Source: Hyphomicrobiales bacterium
Lineage (GTDB): Bacteria; Pseudomonadota; Alphaproteobacteria; Rhizobiales; Beijerinckiaceae
Direction: 5' to 3'
Assembly (NCBI GenBank): GCA_028290285.1
Contig: JAQGKD010000004.1
Coordinates: 1-43,798, forward strand
DNA length: 43,798 nt
A model generated the notes under the pieces. The model saw only the letters and a program-made list of their open reading frames with translations. It made no database searches and had not been told where the DNA came from. A program made the translations under genes and the position numbers. This document shows, piece after piece, positions 16,598 to 25,468 of the stretch (position 1 is the first letter of the stretch; every line of letters begins with the position of its first letter).

Positions 16598-16914
16598 TTC
16601 TGTGGTTTGTACCGATTTAGACGGCTTGAAGACGATCAGATCCCGCAGCGCGGCTTGCATACGCGCAGGAGCTTCACTGCTGTGGAGGGTCACTGTTCCC
16701 ATGAAATCTTAGTTGGCTGCAAATGGCGGAAGGAGAAAAGCGCCGGCGGCGCAAAGGCACAGTCCGCGCCGAACCCGCCGCGGTTGCAGCGCCCGTGCCC
16801 CTCTTACAGGCACACAAGCGAACTGTCGGTGCGCGAGCGGACGCTGTTCGCGCGAACTGAACATATCAACTTGTATGATGTTGGAGGTGTCGAGTCCGCG
16901 GCGAGGCTCACAGC
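16598..16914. other. Gene-free stretch
   Basis: No convincing reading frame, RNA gene or repeat is seen between the stress promoter and the decayed mannitol-dehydrogenase-like gene. Short frames here have compositions unlike coding sequence. Confidence 0.5.
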
Positions 16915-16916
16915 TT

Positions 16917-17290
16917 GACAGTCAAAGTTGTCGCATCAATCCGATCAGTGCTCTTTGCCGGAGACGAAGTGGCCCATATTACTTCGTTATTTTCCAGCGT
17001 TCGAATTGTAACTCTGGCGGTGACGGCGTCGGCGTATCGTCTTGATCCCGCAACCGGACGTCCGCGGGCTTGAGAACGTGCGTAACCAAGGTGGGGAGCC
17101 ACCTATCATCCTTTGCTGTGACAACCTCCGGTCAAACGGCTCCACTTTAAGGAGGGCCGTAATCGATTTTGCAGCGCTTGTCGATGAGGGGCTCTCAGAT
17201 TGGATAAGCCGCGTCGTGCAATTCCCATGCACTATGGTTGATCGTATCGCTCACCTCTTGCCAACTCTGGACCGGTGGCAGATCCCGCGC
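16917..17290 (+). pseudogene. Decayed mannitol/polyol dehydrogenase (long-chain MDH family), internal fragment
   Basis: Two frames hold pieces of one protein of the mannitol dehydrogenase/fructuronate reductase family. The first reads SIRSVLFAGDEVAHI, then VRIVTLAVTASAYRLDPATG, and meets a stop near 17069. The second continues IILCCDNLRSNGSTLRRAV and ends around VQFPCTMVDRI, which corresponds to the family's CDNL..NG and FP.(S/T)MVDRI motifs. The N-terminal nucleotide-binding start and the whole C-terminal catalytic half are missing, so no active enzyme can be made. It is a relic of a sugar-alcohol pathway within the island. Confidence 0.7.
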
Positions 17291-17359
17291 GCGATCGCAA
17301 TGCCGTCTGGCCGAAGCTGCGAATCCAAGTGTCCGGGAATGCAGCAAGCGTGCGTTCTC

Positions 17360-18766
17360 TCAAGTTGCAGGTTTGATGGCTAACGCGAGGTCGCCGACAA
17401 ACGCGGGTGTGGCGAGCAACAGGCCCTGCGTACCTGATGTGACGGAAAGCCTCTCAATGGAGACGCCTCGTACCGTGTCCCAAGCTGTCAAAGTGTATGG
17501 GCCGGGCCGTAGACCGGGAACATTCATTTCAAAGACGACAGGCAGGGCGGAGCGATCGACGAGTCCGTGGCGTGTCAGGGGGCCGGCACGCAGCAAATAC
17601 AGGATGGCCTGGTTCTCGTCTCCGCACGCAACCACAAGAAGCTTGGCGCGCGTCGAGACAGTTGCAATCAGCGGCTTACGGCGAAAGGTTCTCCATTCGA
17701 TCTCTGGCATGAAAGCGGCAAGGGAGCGCTGTGCCTCCCCCATTCCTGCCGTCAAGGCGTGAGGATTACGGTTTGGCCATCGCATACCCCCGCCAGCGCC
17801 GCCGGCCGCCAGATGGGCCCACTGCATGTGCCGGAAGTACTCGTCATCGAAATCTTCCGAAAGCGTCTTCTTGCGATCTTTGAAACTATGAATCGGACCG
17901 TGCTCGCTGTCGAAAAATGGGCGGCCTAGCGGTGTTTCCTGCGTATGTGCCCGCACAATCTTCCCCATGTCCGCGGCGGCGGCAATTGTATTGCGCGGAT
18001 TGTCGATCGTGCCGTGGCGGTAGATGTGGACGCTCGCGAAGTCCAGGTCGGGATGGCGGAAAATGGGCTCCGCCAACGGCATATGCGGCTTCCAATCAAG
18101 TTCCGGTCCAAATAGAGAGACCGTCTGCGGGTGCGTTCGTCCGTAAAGCTGTTGTTCTAGTCCGCGAACATGCGTTGATAAATCAGAGATGAACTCCGGA
18201 AAGCAATCCGCGCTTCCCTGGGCATGCGCCGGGTGAATCTCGTTCCAGAGATCCCAGGCAAAGAAGGCGCCGGAGCCGCCCCAACGGCGGATAACGAATT
18301 CAAGTCGGTTTTTGATGGCGCGGCGCGTTGGCCCGCAGAGAAGAAAGTTCGAGGGGTGGTCGAGCGGGCCGCCGTGAACGCGGTTATAGGGGTGATGACG
18401 CCAATGGAGCCATGTCCAAAACGTGTCAAACGGCGTGATGAGCAGCCGCACGCCCGACTTCTCCGCCATTGAGAACAAATCGTCCCAGAGCTGGATCATG
18501 GCAGCTGGGAAGACGCCTACTGGTTTCTCGAAATACCGGTGCCTCACCTGCGAGTATTCGAGCATCAGCCTCAAAACCGTGACGCCCCGCTGGGAGAGGT
18601 TGTCGAAATAGGCTTGCACTGCGCCAACGTCCTTCCGCCGGAAGAGAGGGCTCAGATCGGGCCAGGTGATGGCATCGTTGTGACCGATCGGGTGCCAGGG
18701 GCGCCCCTGTTCGTCCACGAAATAAGGCGCCCGATCTGCCACTCTGATCCACGGAAGGCTACGCAT
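17360..18766 (-). CDS. Glycoside hydrolase, GH-A clan (GH5-like), intracellular
   Basis: A 468-residue protein with a TIM-barrel pattern. The likely acid/base is Glu176 (AWDLWNEIHP) and the likely nucleophile Glu288 (FFDSEHG), spaced as in clan GH-A. An N-terminal strand region (VDEQGRPWHPIGHN) and a C-terminal beta-rich domain (about residues 370-468) flank the barrel. There is no signal peptide, so it would act in the cytosol or be exported in another way. GGAG six bases before the ATG supports the start. Cellulase, mannanase or beta-glycosidase activity cannot be chosen from sequence alone. No transporter or other sugar gene is adjacent except the mannitol-dehydrogenase relic. Confidence 0.78.
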   Translation of the reverse strand: MRSLPWIRVADRAPYFVDEQGRPWHPIGHNDAITWPDLSPLFRRKDVGAVQAYFDNLSQRGVTVLRLMLEYSQVRHRYFEKPVGVFPAAMIQLWDDLFSMAEKSGVRLLITPFDTFWTWLHWRHHPYNRVHGGPLDHPSNFLLCGPTRRAIKNRLEFVIRRWGGSGAFFAWDLWNEIHPAHAQGSADCFPEFISDLSTHVRGLEQQLYGRTHPQTVSLFGPELDWKPHMPLAEPIFRHPDLDFASVHIYRHGTIDNPRNTIAAAADMGKIVRAHTQETPLGRPFFDSEHGPIHSFKDRKKTLSEDFDDEYFRHMQWAHLAAGGAGGGMRWPNRNPHALTAGMGEAQRSLAAFMPEIEWRTFRRKPLIATVSTRAKLLVVACGDENQAILYLLRAGPLTRHGLVDRSALPVVFEMNVPGLRPGPYTLTAWDTVRGVSIERLSVTSGTQGLLLATPAFVGDLALAIKPAT

Positions 18767-19332
18767 TTAGAACTCCGGTTTGGTTTTGCCTCGCAGCGAC
18801 TGCATCCATGGATGGCCCTGGATCCCTCGTTGTGCTTCGATTCCTTGCTTCGACCCGCGACGGTGTCATCTGCGCGCGCCTTCCTTCGCGATTGAGAGCT
18901 CCGCAATTGCATCAAGCCGCAGCGGTTGATCTCAAACTTGCGAACTGTTCCGTCTGTACCTTCCTCAATGCCCCGTGTAGGGGTCGCGGCTGTCGCATGG
19001 CTATTCATACGTCAGGCTCTGTTATTGTGTGTTCTGGTTGGACAAGCGCGACCGCGAAGGCCGCTAGGTGTTGCCATGATGGCAATACCCCCGCCGCCAA
19101 CGCATTTCTATTGTACGGTTTCCGGCACTTTGCTTTGCCCGGGTTCAGACAGTTTAGATTTTGGCTTGCGGCGAATTCAGCCGCCGCCGTAAAGTCGTTT
19201 ACGAAATCCCAAGGACTTGACGATCCCTGCGGCAGATCATTGCGCTGCTCTCTCAAGCCGTAGACGTAAGGCCAATTCACGGACTTTTACCCTCTTCGCA
19301 CAATCGTATTTGACCACAACGACATCGTTGTA
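18767..19332. other. Gene-poor stretch (566 bases)
   Basis: I see no gene that I can support between the glycoside hydrolase start and the small conserved protein. Frames present are short and without recognisable motifs. The promoter of the hydrolase must lie in the left part, but no clear box stands out. Confidence 0.45.
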
Positions 19333-19518
19333 ATGAGGCGTGCTCTCGATAAAGCTTGGGATGCGTTGGCGTTCGCTTACCCCTGCGATGGCCCGACGGC
19401 GCGCCTGGCGCGGGACCGTCTCGCGACTGCCATTCTGTCGGTCGCTGATGACGGATGCCGCGAGCCTCAGGAAATATGCGACAGGGCCCTGCGCATGCTG
19501 CCGCCCATCGCAGCCTGA
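19333..19518 (+). CDS. Small conserved hypothetical protein (61 aa)
   Basis: The sequence LDKAWDALAFAYPCDGPTAR followed by ARDRLATAILSVADDGCREP has the look of a small helical protein that I have seen in rhizobia and methylobacteria without a known function. It is a complete frame with ATG and TGA. No good ribosome site precedes the ATG, so the start or expression is uncertain. It lies in the island next to stress-type genes; a regulatory or stress link would be a guess. Confidence 0.5.
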   Translation: MRRALDKAWDALAFAYPCDGPTARLARDRLATAILSVADDGCREPQEICDRALRMLPPIAA

Positions 19519-19519
19519 A

Positions 19520-19606
19520 GTGACGTTCCCAGTCCTGTTCGTCGGCTGCATCGACCCACAGGCTGTCATCGCCATCGAACGCCACGACAGATGGACGTTG
19601 CTCGCA
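19520..19606 (-). pseudogene. Possible relic of a HAD-family hydrolase N-terminus
   Basis: On the reverse strand, QRPSVVAFDGDDSLWVD matches the nucleophile motif (FDGDDTLW) at the start of one HAD phosphatase group. After about 25 codons the similarity stops, and no further HAD motif is visible. It is too short for a functional gene, and the match could be chance. Confidence 0.3.
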
Positions 19607-19672
19607 CTGGCGAGCTTTGATCAGATTTTCACGGCGATGGCATTCGTTTTGGCGACTTCTACTGCAAAGGTT

Positions 19673-20191
19673 CTACCGGTCGGCCTTCTCGCCAGAAACG
19701 CGAAGCGCGCAATACTGCTTTGTCACCTCGGCAACATTGTCGCTGATCCACCTCGCCATGCGCTCCTCTTCCTGAAGCGACTGCTGCAACAGGCCAATGG
19801 CCTGTGTCTGGCCGAAGGTCTCGGCCATACTGATCAGGGACTTGTAGGAGGCGATCTCGAAGTTCTCAAAGGCCAGGTTGGCGAACGTGTTTTTGAGAAT
19901 CTCGTCATCGGCAATGGCATGGCCAAGCGTTTGCATGTTGGCCATAAAACCCATTGCAGCTTCTTTAATTGACGAGGTCGATGAGCTGTATTGCGCCAGC
20001 AGCGTGTCAAGGCGCTGCTGCTGCTGCTGCGTCTCGGCCAGATGGCTTCGGAGCTGCTGAGCAACCTGCGGATAGTTCTGCAGCCGCTCAAGCTGACGAT
20101 TGATCATCTGCTCGGCTTGGGTTTCGAGCCCATGGGCATTGCGCAGCCCGGTGAGAAATATGTCCTGGGCTTCTGGTGACATCGTGATCAT
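19673..20191 (-). CDS. Ferritin-like-domain stress protein (DUF892, YciE/YciF type)
   Basis: A 172-residue all-helical protein that fits the YciE/YciF (DUF892) family: AQDIFLTGLRNAHGLETQAE opens the first helix, GFMANMQTLGHAIADDEILK lies in the middle, and ETFGQTQAIGLLQQSLQEEE forms the last helix. Family members form ferritin-like four-helix bundles and are induced by stress; metal binding varies. A run of five Gln codons lies in the loop at about residue 57. The start at 20191 is fixed by GGAGGAG six bases upstream; a longer frame to 20281 has no support. Upstream on the same strand, GGAAC (20243-20247) with GATT 16 bases later resembles a weak EcfG promoter. Confidence 0.85.
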   Translation of the reverse strand: MITMSPEAQDIFLTGLRNAHGLETQAEQMINRQLERLQNYPQVAQQLRSHLAETQQQQQRLDTLLAQYSSSTSSIKEAAMGFMANMQTLGHAIADDEILKNTFANLAFENFEIASYKSLISMAETFGQTQAIGLLQQSLQEEERMARWISDNVAEVTKQYCALRVSGEKADR

Positions 20192-20277
20192 GCTGGACTC
20201 CTCCAGTTCGTGAAGTTTTCTCAATCCACATGAGCAGATGGAGTTCCTGCAACAATTTCTGCAAGTCGGCGCGTCCC

Positions 20278-20560
20278 TCACCGGAGCACCTCGATGGCCT
20301 CGGAAAAAGGAACCGCGGAGTACTGCCCATCCGGCCCTTCGATCTCAAACGCTATTCTCAGATCAATGAACCGGCGGACTTTCAATGAACAGATGAAAAT
20401 CGAGCGCACGCCCAACCTCAAACATGTCCGAAATGGTGTCCTGTCCGGCGAGGATGTCGTCGTCAGGAAGCCAGATCTGGTCGTAAGCACGCCAGCCGGG
20501 CCATGCGTTCAGCAGCTTGGTCAGCCCGCTCCACTTCGGGCCACTGGCGGCAGGCGTCAA
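20278..20560 (-). pseudogene. Relic of a DUF707-like protein, internal fragment
   Basis: Reverse-strand codons read GPKWSGLTKLLNAW, YDQIWLPDDDILAG and DTISDMFEVGRALDFHL before a stop near 20366. The pattern GPKW..L..LL and WLPDDD..(x)I..MF is that of a family annotated as DUF707 (glycosyltransferase-like), as I remember it. Parts before and after are missing or out of frame. A second frame ending at 20278 (FIDLRIAFEIEGPDGQYSAV) is coding-like, but I cannot place it. It is a remnant, not a working gene. Confidence 0.42.
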
Positions 20561-21457
20561 AGTGCCTGCGCGCTCCAGCTATACGGAAGTCTTGCAATAG
20601 TGGCTCGGTGGTGCTGTCAAACAAGGACCAGTGTTTCTGGTTCCAGCTTTGCGCAACGCGCTTGATGGCAATACTTCAGTCACGCGGCTGGCTGAAAAAT
20701 GCGTGTTGAAGTGGGACGCGGCGCCCCAAAGTCCAATTGGCAGGAACGACCCGCATCGTGAGTAATTTACCAGGCCCGCATACGCAAGGGAGGTCATCGC
20801 ATCATCGTGCTCAGCTCACCGACGGGCCGAGCTGGACCGTTCGGGCGCATGCGTGTTTGCAGACAATCGCGATCTCGGCCGCGGCTCGCCCAAGCCTCAC
20901 GGGAATATGGCTGGGGAGACCTCGTCAGCCGCGGTTACGACCATCACGCGCCAGCCTGCCATGGGCACGCCCCGCAACTCACGTATGTGATCACGAACCG
21001 CATCACGCCTCCTCATCTGTGGCACATCGCATTCAATGTAACACTTACCTCCAACAGATGGGACCGCGCCGCGATAAACCAAGCGACATTCATTCTCGTC
21101 GCCGACACTGTCGCTCACGCGCACCTCTCCATCGAGTCCCGATGTAAATCCCTGCGGCTCGTCTGACGATGTCCTTGATCTTGATTGGGCGTCAGACGCG
21201 GATAATTGCCCGCCGTACCGGCCTGACGAGATCGGCCATCTGACGCTTCAAGGGAGTCCTTGCATTGTTCCGGGGATGACACATGCATCGGGCGGTCGGC
21301 CGGGGTGCGTACCCGTCGTCCCGTGATGCGCGAGCTCGAATTAGGCTTGTATTTGGCGATTCCCTCAATCAAGATACCTGTCTGCACGCGCCTCGACGGC
21401 GCGGCTCCTGCGTGTCGTATTTGATGGAACCAGGTCTTCAAACGTGGAGTGAACATA
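20561..21457. other. Gene-poor stretch (about 900 bases)
   Basis: No complete gene is supported here. A reverse-strand frame at 20897-21124 (HIRELRGVPMAGWRVMVV near its end) has a coding-like end but no recognisable start or family. The right part must contain the promoter of the ABC-transporter cluster. Confidence 0.4.
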
Positions 21458-22429
21458 ATGATAGCCTGGCTTCGTGGAATGCGTATGCTCGCTGCCGCGT
21501 CCTGCTGCCTTCTCGCCGGGGCGTCTTTCGCGAGCGGCCAGACGAAGCAGGTTTCGGTTGGAATTCTGAAGATGGCGGCACTCACTAATCCGTGGGTCGC
21601 GCAGCAGGAAGGCATTTTCAAGAAGAATGGCCTGGAGGTTCGTCTTGTCGAATTTCGCACCGGCAACGAAGCCATCGCGGCTCTTCAGGGGGGCTCGGTT
21701 GATATAGCGCTTGCGATTCCGGGTACAGCCATGATGGCGATCGAGCGCGGCTTCCCGCTGATTGCGATCGCGCAGAATGAGATCGCGCGTACCAAAGGGC
21801 CGGACTCAGGCTCCTTGCAGGTCCTGAAGGATTCTCCCATCCGCACGATGGCCGATCTCGCAGGCAAGAAGGTCGGCGTCTCTTCGTTGCACAGCCAGAA
21901 TACGGTGGGAGTTCAGAAGCTCATGCGCGATGCCGGCGTGGACCTCAAGAAAGTGCAGTTCGTCGAACTCCCCTTCCCCAGCCACGCAGATGCACTTAGG
22001 TCAAAACAGATAGATGCGATCGCGACCGTGGACCCTTACACGACGCAGCTGCAGGCCAGTGGCGTCGGCCGCGTCTTGTCATGGAACTATGTTGAGTCCG
22101 TGCCCGAGCAACCGCTTGGCGCGTGGTTCGCGAAGAATGCGTATATCAAGAACAACCCCGACGTTGCCGAGAACTTCGCTGCCTCCATTCGTGAGTCAAT
22201 CGACTATATGAACAGCGATGCCGACCGCGCCCGCGCCGCAGTCGTGAAGTTCACCGGGCTTGATCCAGCGCTTGTCAAGGAAATGCCCCCGATCATGTGG
22301 GACTACAAGATCAACATGACGAAGTGGCAGGAGGTCATCGACCTCATGAAGGTCAGTGGCGAACTGCAGAAATCGCATGAAGCCCAGGAATTCATCGCGG
22401 AGGGCCTGAAGCCCTACATTGTGAAGTGA
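21458..22429 (+). CDS. NitT/TauT-type ABC transporter substrate-binding protein
   Basis: A 323-residue periplasmic protein with an N-terminal signal peptide (MRMLAAASCCLLAGASFASG). The body is of the SsuA/THI5-like (NMT1) family: LTNPWVAQQEGIFKKNGLEV, then GGSVDIALAIPGTAMMAIER, then LRSKQIDAIATVDPY. Such proteins bring nitrate, sulfonates, pyrimidine precursors or other small ligands to an ABC importer. ATG at 21458 is preferred over GTG at 21449 because GGAG lies about 8 bases before it. ATPase and permease genes follow. The ligand is not evident; the deacetylase-fold hydrolase at the end of the cluster hints at an amide or cyclic ureide. Confidence 0.9.
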   Translation: MIAWLRGMRMLAAASCCLLAGASFASGQTKQVSVGILKMAALTNPWVAQQEGIFKKNGLEVRLVEFRTGNEAIAALQGGSVDIALAIPGTAMMAIERGFPLIAIAQNEIARTKGPDSGSLQVLKDSPIRTMADLAGKKVGVSSLHSQNTVGVQKLMRDAGVDLKKVQFVELPFPSHADALRSKQIDAIATVDPYTTQLQASGVGRVLSWNYVESVPEQPLGAWFAKNAYIKNNPDVAENFAASIRESIDYMNSDADRARAAVVKFTGLDPALVKEMPPIMWDYKINMTKWQEVIDLMKVSGELQKSHEAQEFIAEGLKPYIVK

Positions 22430-22508
22430 TCGCCGGGGACCTTCCGACGCGCTGGGGCTCGCCTAGGCCTGTCGACGCCCGCGACACCTGCCGTTGGAGT
22501 AGCAGCAC

Positions 22509-23399
22509 ATGAACGCCGAGCTTCTTCACGGCGATCTGGCTCAGGCTGGAGACAAGCAGATCAGCAACGCACCGCAAGCCTGCACAGATGACGAACAGGC
22601 GCAATCGAAACCGGATGCGCCCATTATCAAGATTTTGAATCTCCAGAAATCCTACACGACACAAACCAAGCCGTTGACAATATTCGATGGCTTGTCTTGT
22701 GATGTTGCGCGCGGCAGCTTCTTGTCCATCATTGGGCCGTCAGGCTGTGGAAAGTCGACGCTGCTCAAGGTCATCTCGGGGCTGGAGCCCTTCTCGGGCG
22801 GCACGGTCGAGTTCAACGGACGAAAGGTTTCGAGGCCTCCGTGCGGCATGATCTATGTGTTCCAACAATATGCCAAATCGATCCTGCCATGGCGCACTGT
22901 TCTAGAGAACATCGATTTTGGATTGCAGAGCCGCTTCCGCGTCCCCAAGCGGCAGGCCCAAGAGCAGTGCATGGAGTATATCCGACTCGTCGGGCTCGAA
23001 GGCTATGAAGATTACTATCCCTACCAGCTCTCGGGCGGCATGCAGCAACGCGTGGTCATTGCCCGTGCGCTGATCTGTGAGCCCGAAGTGTTGCTGATGG
23101 ATGAGCCCTTCAGTGCCGTTGACGCGATGACGCGCGCTCTGCTTCAGGAACTCATCCTGAAAATCTGGACCGCGCTGCCGATCACAATCCTTTTTGTCAC
23201 GCATGACGTCGAAGAAGCGGTGTTTCTGTCGAGCCGCATCATTGCTCTGAAGAAAGCGCCGGGAGGCATGAGCGACGACGTGGATGTCGATCTCGCCTAT
23301 CCGCGCGATCCCGTCGAAACCCGTAGCGAGCGGCGGTTCCAAGAGATCCGGCAAGCCTTCTTCAAAAGCATATTCTCGCAGGAGAAAGCTTCCTTCTGA
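22509..23399 (+). CDS. NitT/TauT-type ABC transporter ATP-binding protein
   Basis: A 296-residue ABC ATPase. Walker A GPSGCGKST (residues 76-84), signature LSGGMQQR (174-181), Walker B VLLMDEP (about 194-200) followed by FSAVD, and an H-loop His in FVTHDVEEA. An unusual, probably disordered, polar extension of about 35 residues comes first; the ATG at 22509 has GGAG upstream, so the extension seems genuine. It lies 80 bases after the binding-protein gene and 41 bases before the permease gene, in one operon. It is closest in type to SsuB/TauB. Confidence 0.9.
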   Translation: MNAELLHGDLAQAGDKQISNAPQACTDDEQAQSKPDAPIIKILNLQKSYTTQTKPLTIFDGLSCDVARGSFLSIIGPSGCGKSTLLKVISGLEPFSGGTVEFNGRKVSRPPCGMIYVFQQYAKSILPWRTVLENIDFGLQSRFRVPKRQAQEQCMEYIRLVGLEGYEDYYPYQLSGGMQQRVVIARALICEPEVLLMDEPFSAVDAMTRALLQELILKIWTALPITILFVTHDVEEAVFLSSRIIALKKAPGGMSDDVDVDLAYPRDPVETRSERRFQEIRQAFFKSIFSQEKASF

Positions 23400-23440
23400 G
23401 GTCCGCGAACTGGCGGGCGAGATTCAACAGGGTTCCTGAA

Positions 23441-24199
23441 ATGATGAAACGCTTGCCGGGTTTCCTACTCATCGTCGCCCTGCTGGCGATATGGGAAATC
23501 TCATCGGCCTATGAATGGATCGATCCGGTGAGCTTCCCGCGCGTGAGCCGCATCTTCGCGGCCTGGGAGAGCGGCCTCTTCGGCGGTGAAATCCTGGAAC
23601 AAATCACGCCGAGCCTGTGGCGCATCTTTTGCGGGTTCGCGATTGCCTGCGCGGTGTCGATCCCGGTCGGGCTGCTGATGGGCACCAATGCTTTCGTGTA
23701 CCGCCTCCTCGAACCGATCACCGAATTCGTTCGGCCGATCCCGAGTTCGGCCTATATTCCGGTCGCCATCCTGGTGCTGGGCATCGAGAACGAGATGAAG
23801 ATTTTCGTCATCTTTCTCGCGTGTCTCTTTCCCGTGCTACTCAACACATATGGGGGCGTGCGCGGGGTCGACCCTGTGCTGGTCGATACTGGGCGCACTT
23901 TCGGACTGTCGCGCTTGCGCGCACTTTATCTGATCATCTTGCCGGCTGCCCTGCCGAGTATACTTACCGGCATGCGCATCAGCCTCGGCATCGCGCTGAT
24001 CGTGTCAGTTGTATCGGAGATGATCACCGGCAACAGCGGCATCGGTTATTTCATCCTCGACATGCAGCGCATCTTCCGCGTGCCGGAAATGTTCGCAGGC
24101 ATCTTCACGCTCGGGTTGCTCGGCTATGTCATCAATCTCGTGTTCCTGAGAGCTGAGGCTTACTTCCTGAGGTGGCGAGGCGTGTCGAATGAAATGTGA
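23441..24199 (+). CDS. NitT/TauT-type ABC transporter permease
   Basis: A 252-residue protein with about six membrane segments and a BPD (ABC-type) permease domain. The cytoplasmic EAA-type loop can be read around VDTGRTFGLSRLRALYLIIL and PAALPSILTGMRISLG, the region that docks on the ATPase. It completes the importer with the two genes before it. Two ATG codons follow each other (23441 and 23444), and the ribosome site is weak. The deacetylase-fold gene follows about 205 bases later. Confidence 0.9.
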   Translation: MMKRLPGFLLIVALLAIWEISSAYEWIDPVSFPRVSRIFAAWESGLFGGEILEQITPSLWRIFCGFAIACAVSIPVGLLMGTNAFVYRLLEPITEFVRPIPSSAYIPVAILVLGIENEMKIFVIFLACLFPVLLNTYGGVRGVDPVLVDTGRTFGLSRLRALYLIILPAALPSILTGMRISLGIALIVSVVSEMITGNSGIGYFILDMQRIFRVPEMFAGIFTLGLLGYVINLVFLRAEAYFLRWRGVSNEM

Positions 24200-24405
24200 G
24201 GACGAAGCACCCGTCGCGGCCAAAGGGCTCGCCGCGCGGGCTCGGGGAAATGGGGGACCTCGTCGCCAGCCGAATTGGCTACGAGGTCGGCATCACCTGT
24301 CAGGCTTCAGCTCCATCCTTGCTCGATGGCCTCCCGACGTTCCGTCGATCGTGTCATCCTGGACGACAGTCCGATCTATTGTGCGCCGCAATTCTAGGTG
24401 AGGTC

Positions 24406-25251
24406 ATGATGAGTTTCGAACAATCGAGCATTTTCCCCTACATGCCGATCGTTGATCGCCCGCAGATCAAATGGCCGGGCGGGGCGCGCGTAGCAGTCTG
24501 GGTCGTGCCAAACATCGAGCATTTCCACCTCGAGCTCGGGCCGGGCGTCCCCGATGTGCGCAACCACAGTCGTCGCGACTACGGCAATCGCGTTGGCGTC
24601 TGGCGCCTCATGGATACGCTCACCAAGCACAGGATCCGCGGCACGGTCGCGTTGAACGGTGAGGTCGTAAAATATTATCCGCGCATCATGGAAGAATGCG
24701 CAAAGCTCGGATGGGAGCTGATGGGCCACGGCATGACCAACTCGTCTTTTCTTTCGGGACTGACGCCGGAGGCTGAGACACAGGTCATCACAGCGACGCG
24801 GGCCGCCATTGAATCATGCGGCCAGAAGATGCGTGGATGGCTCGGACCTGGTCTCACCGAGACGTTCAACACGCTCGATCTCTTGCGCGCGCAAGACGTC
24901 GAATATATCGCTGACTGGTGCAACGACGATCTTCCTTATGCGATGAACAACGGCCTTCATTCGATCCCCTACACACTCGAACTGAACGACATGCCCCTGT
25001 TCAACAATGCGTCGATCAGCATCGTCGATTTCGAGCGCCGGATCCGTGACACATTCGACACGCTATACGAAGAGGGCGCCAAGAACGGTCGCGTGATGTG
25101 CATCGCGCTGCACCCCTTCCTCATCGGCGCCGCGCATCGGATCAAATACCTCGATTCCGCCCTTGCCTATATTACCTCGCACGAGGACGTCTGGCTCACG
25201 ACGGGAAGCGAGATCATCGACGCCTACAAAGCTGCTGTGCTGGCGACATAG
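24406..25251 (+). CDS. Polysaccharide-deacetylase-fold hydrolase (PuuE/CE4-like)
   Basis: A 281-residue protein of the group that includes allantoinase PuuE and other cyclic-amide hydrolases. Key stretches: NIEHFHLE (about residue 33), GVWRLMDTL, LGWELMGHGMTNS, GWLGPGLTET, YIADWCNDDLPY and ALHPFLIGAAHRIKYLD. The classical DD/H-H zinc triad of chitin deacetylases is not seen in its usual form, as is common in PuuE-like members. AGGTGAGG precedes two ATG codons (24406 and 24409); either may be used. Linked to the ABC importer, it could open or deacylate the imported compound in the cytosol. A ureide or cyclic amide is a guess. Confidence 0.85.
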   Translation: MMSFEQSSIFPYMPIVDRPQIKWPGGARVAVWVVPNIEHFHLELGPGVPDVRNHSRRDYGNRVGVWRLMDTLTKHRIRGTVALNGEVVKYYPRIMEECAKLGWELMGHGMTNSSFLSGLTPEAETQVITATRAAIESCGQKMRGWLGPGLTETFNTLDLLRAQDVEYIADWCNDDLPYAMNNGLHSIPYTLELNDMPLFNNASISIVDFERRIRDTFDTLYEEGAKNGRVMCIALHPFLIGAAHRIKYLDSALAYITSHEDVWLTTGSEIIDAYKAAVLAT

Positions 25252-25468
25252 ACTTGATAAGTTTTACTGGCATGGCCGTCGCTCCTCGAAGTCATGCTGC
25301 GACGTCCGGGCGCGTGAACATCGGTCGCGCTCGGTATTTTCATCACCTTAGCGCGTACTCGGCGACCTTTTCGACCCAACGGCGGGAACGCGAGGCGCTT
25401 CCGGGAGTGCCGGCCCAGGACGCGACCTCGGTTGCATATGCCCGAAAGAAGATTTATCTGGCCTCGAA

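Larger units (their letters stand above)
15255..21440. mobile_element. Remnant of a tRNA-Leu-borne genomic island (limits inferred)
   Basis: The segment starts at the 3' end of tRNA-Leu, carries a decayed integrase N-terminus first, and then has low gene density, several gene relics and visibly lower GC than the flanks. I found no second copy of the tRNA 3' end by eye, so the right boundary is a guess placed before the ABC-transporter cluster. It could extend to about 26,470, where further relics lie. Confidence 0.45.

Noticed and set aside
16713..17045. Forward frame of 110 codons
   Set aside because: No coding-like composition or motif; it runs into the mannitol-dehydrogenase relic in a different frame.
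20897..21124. Reverse frame of 75 codons ending in a coding-like stretch
   Set aside because: No recognisable family or ribosome site; insufficient support for a gene call.
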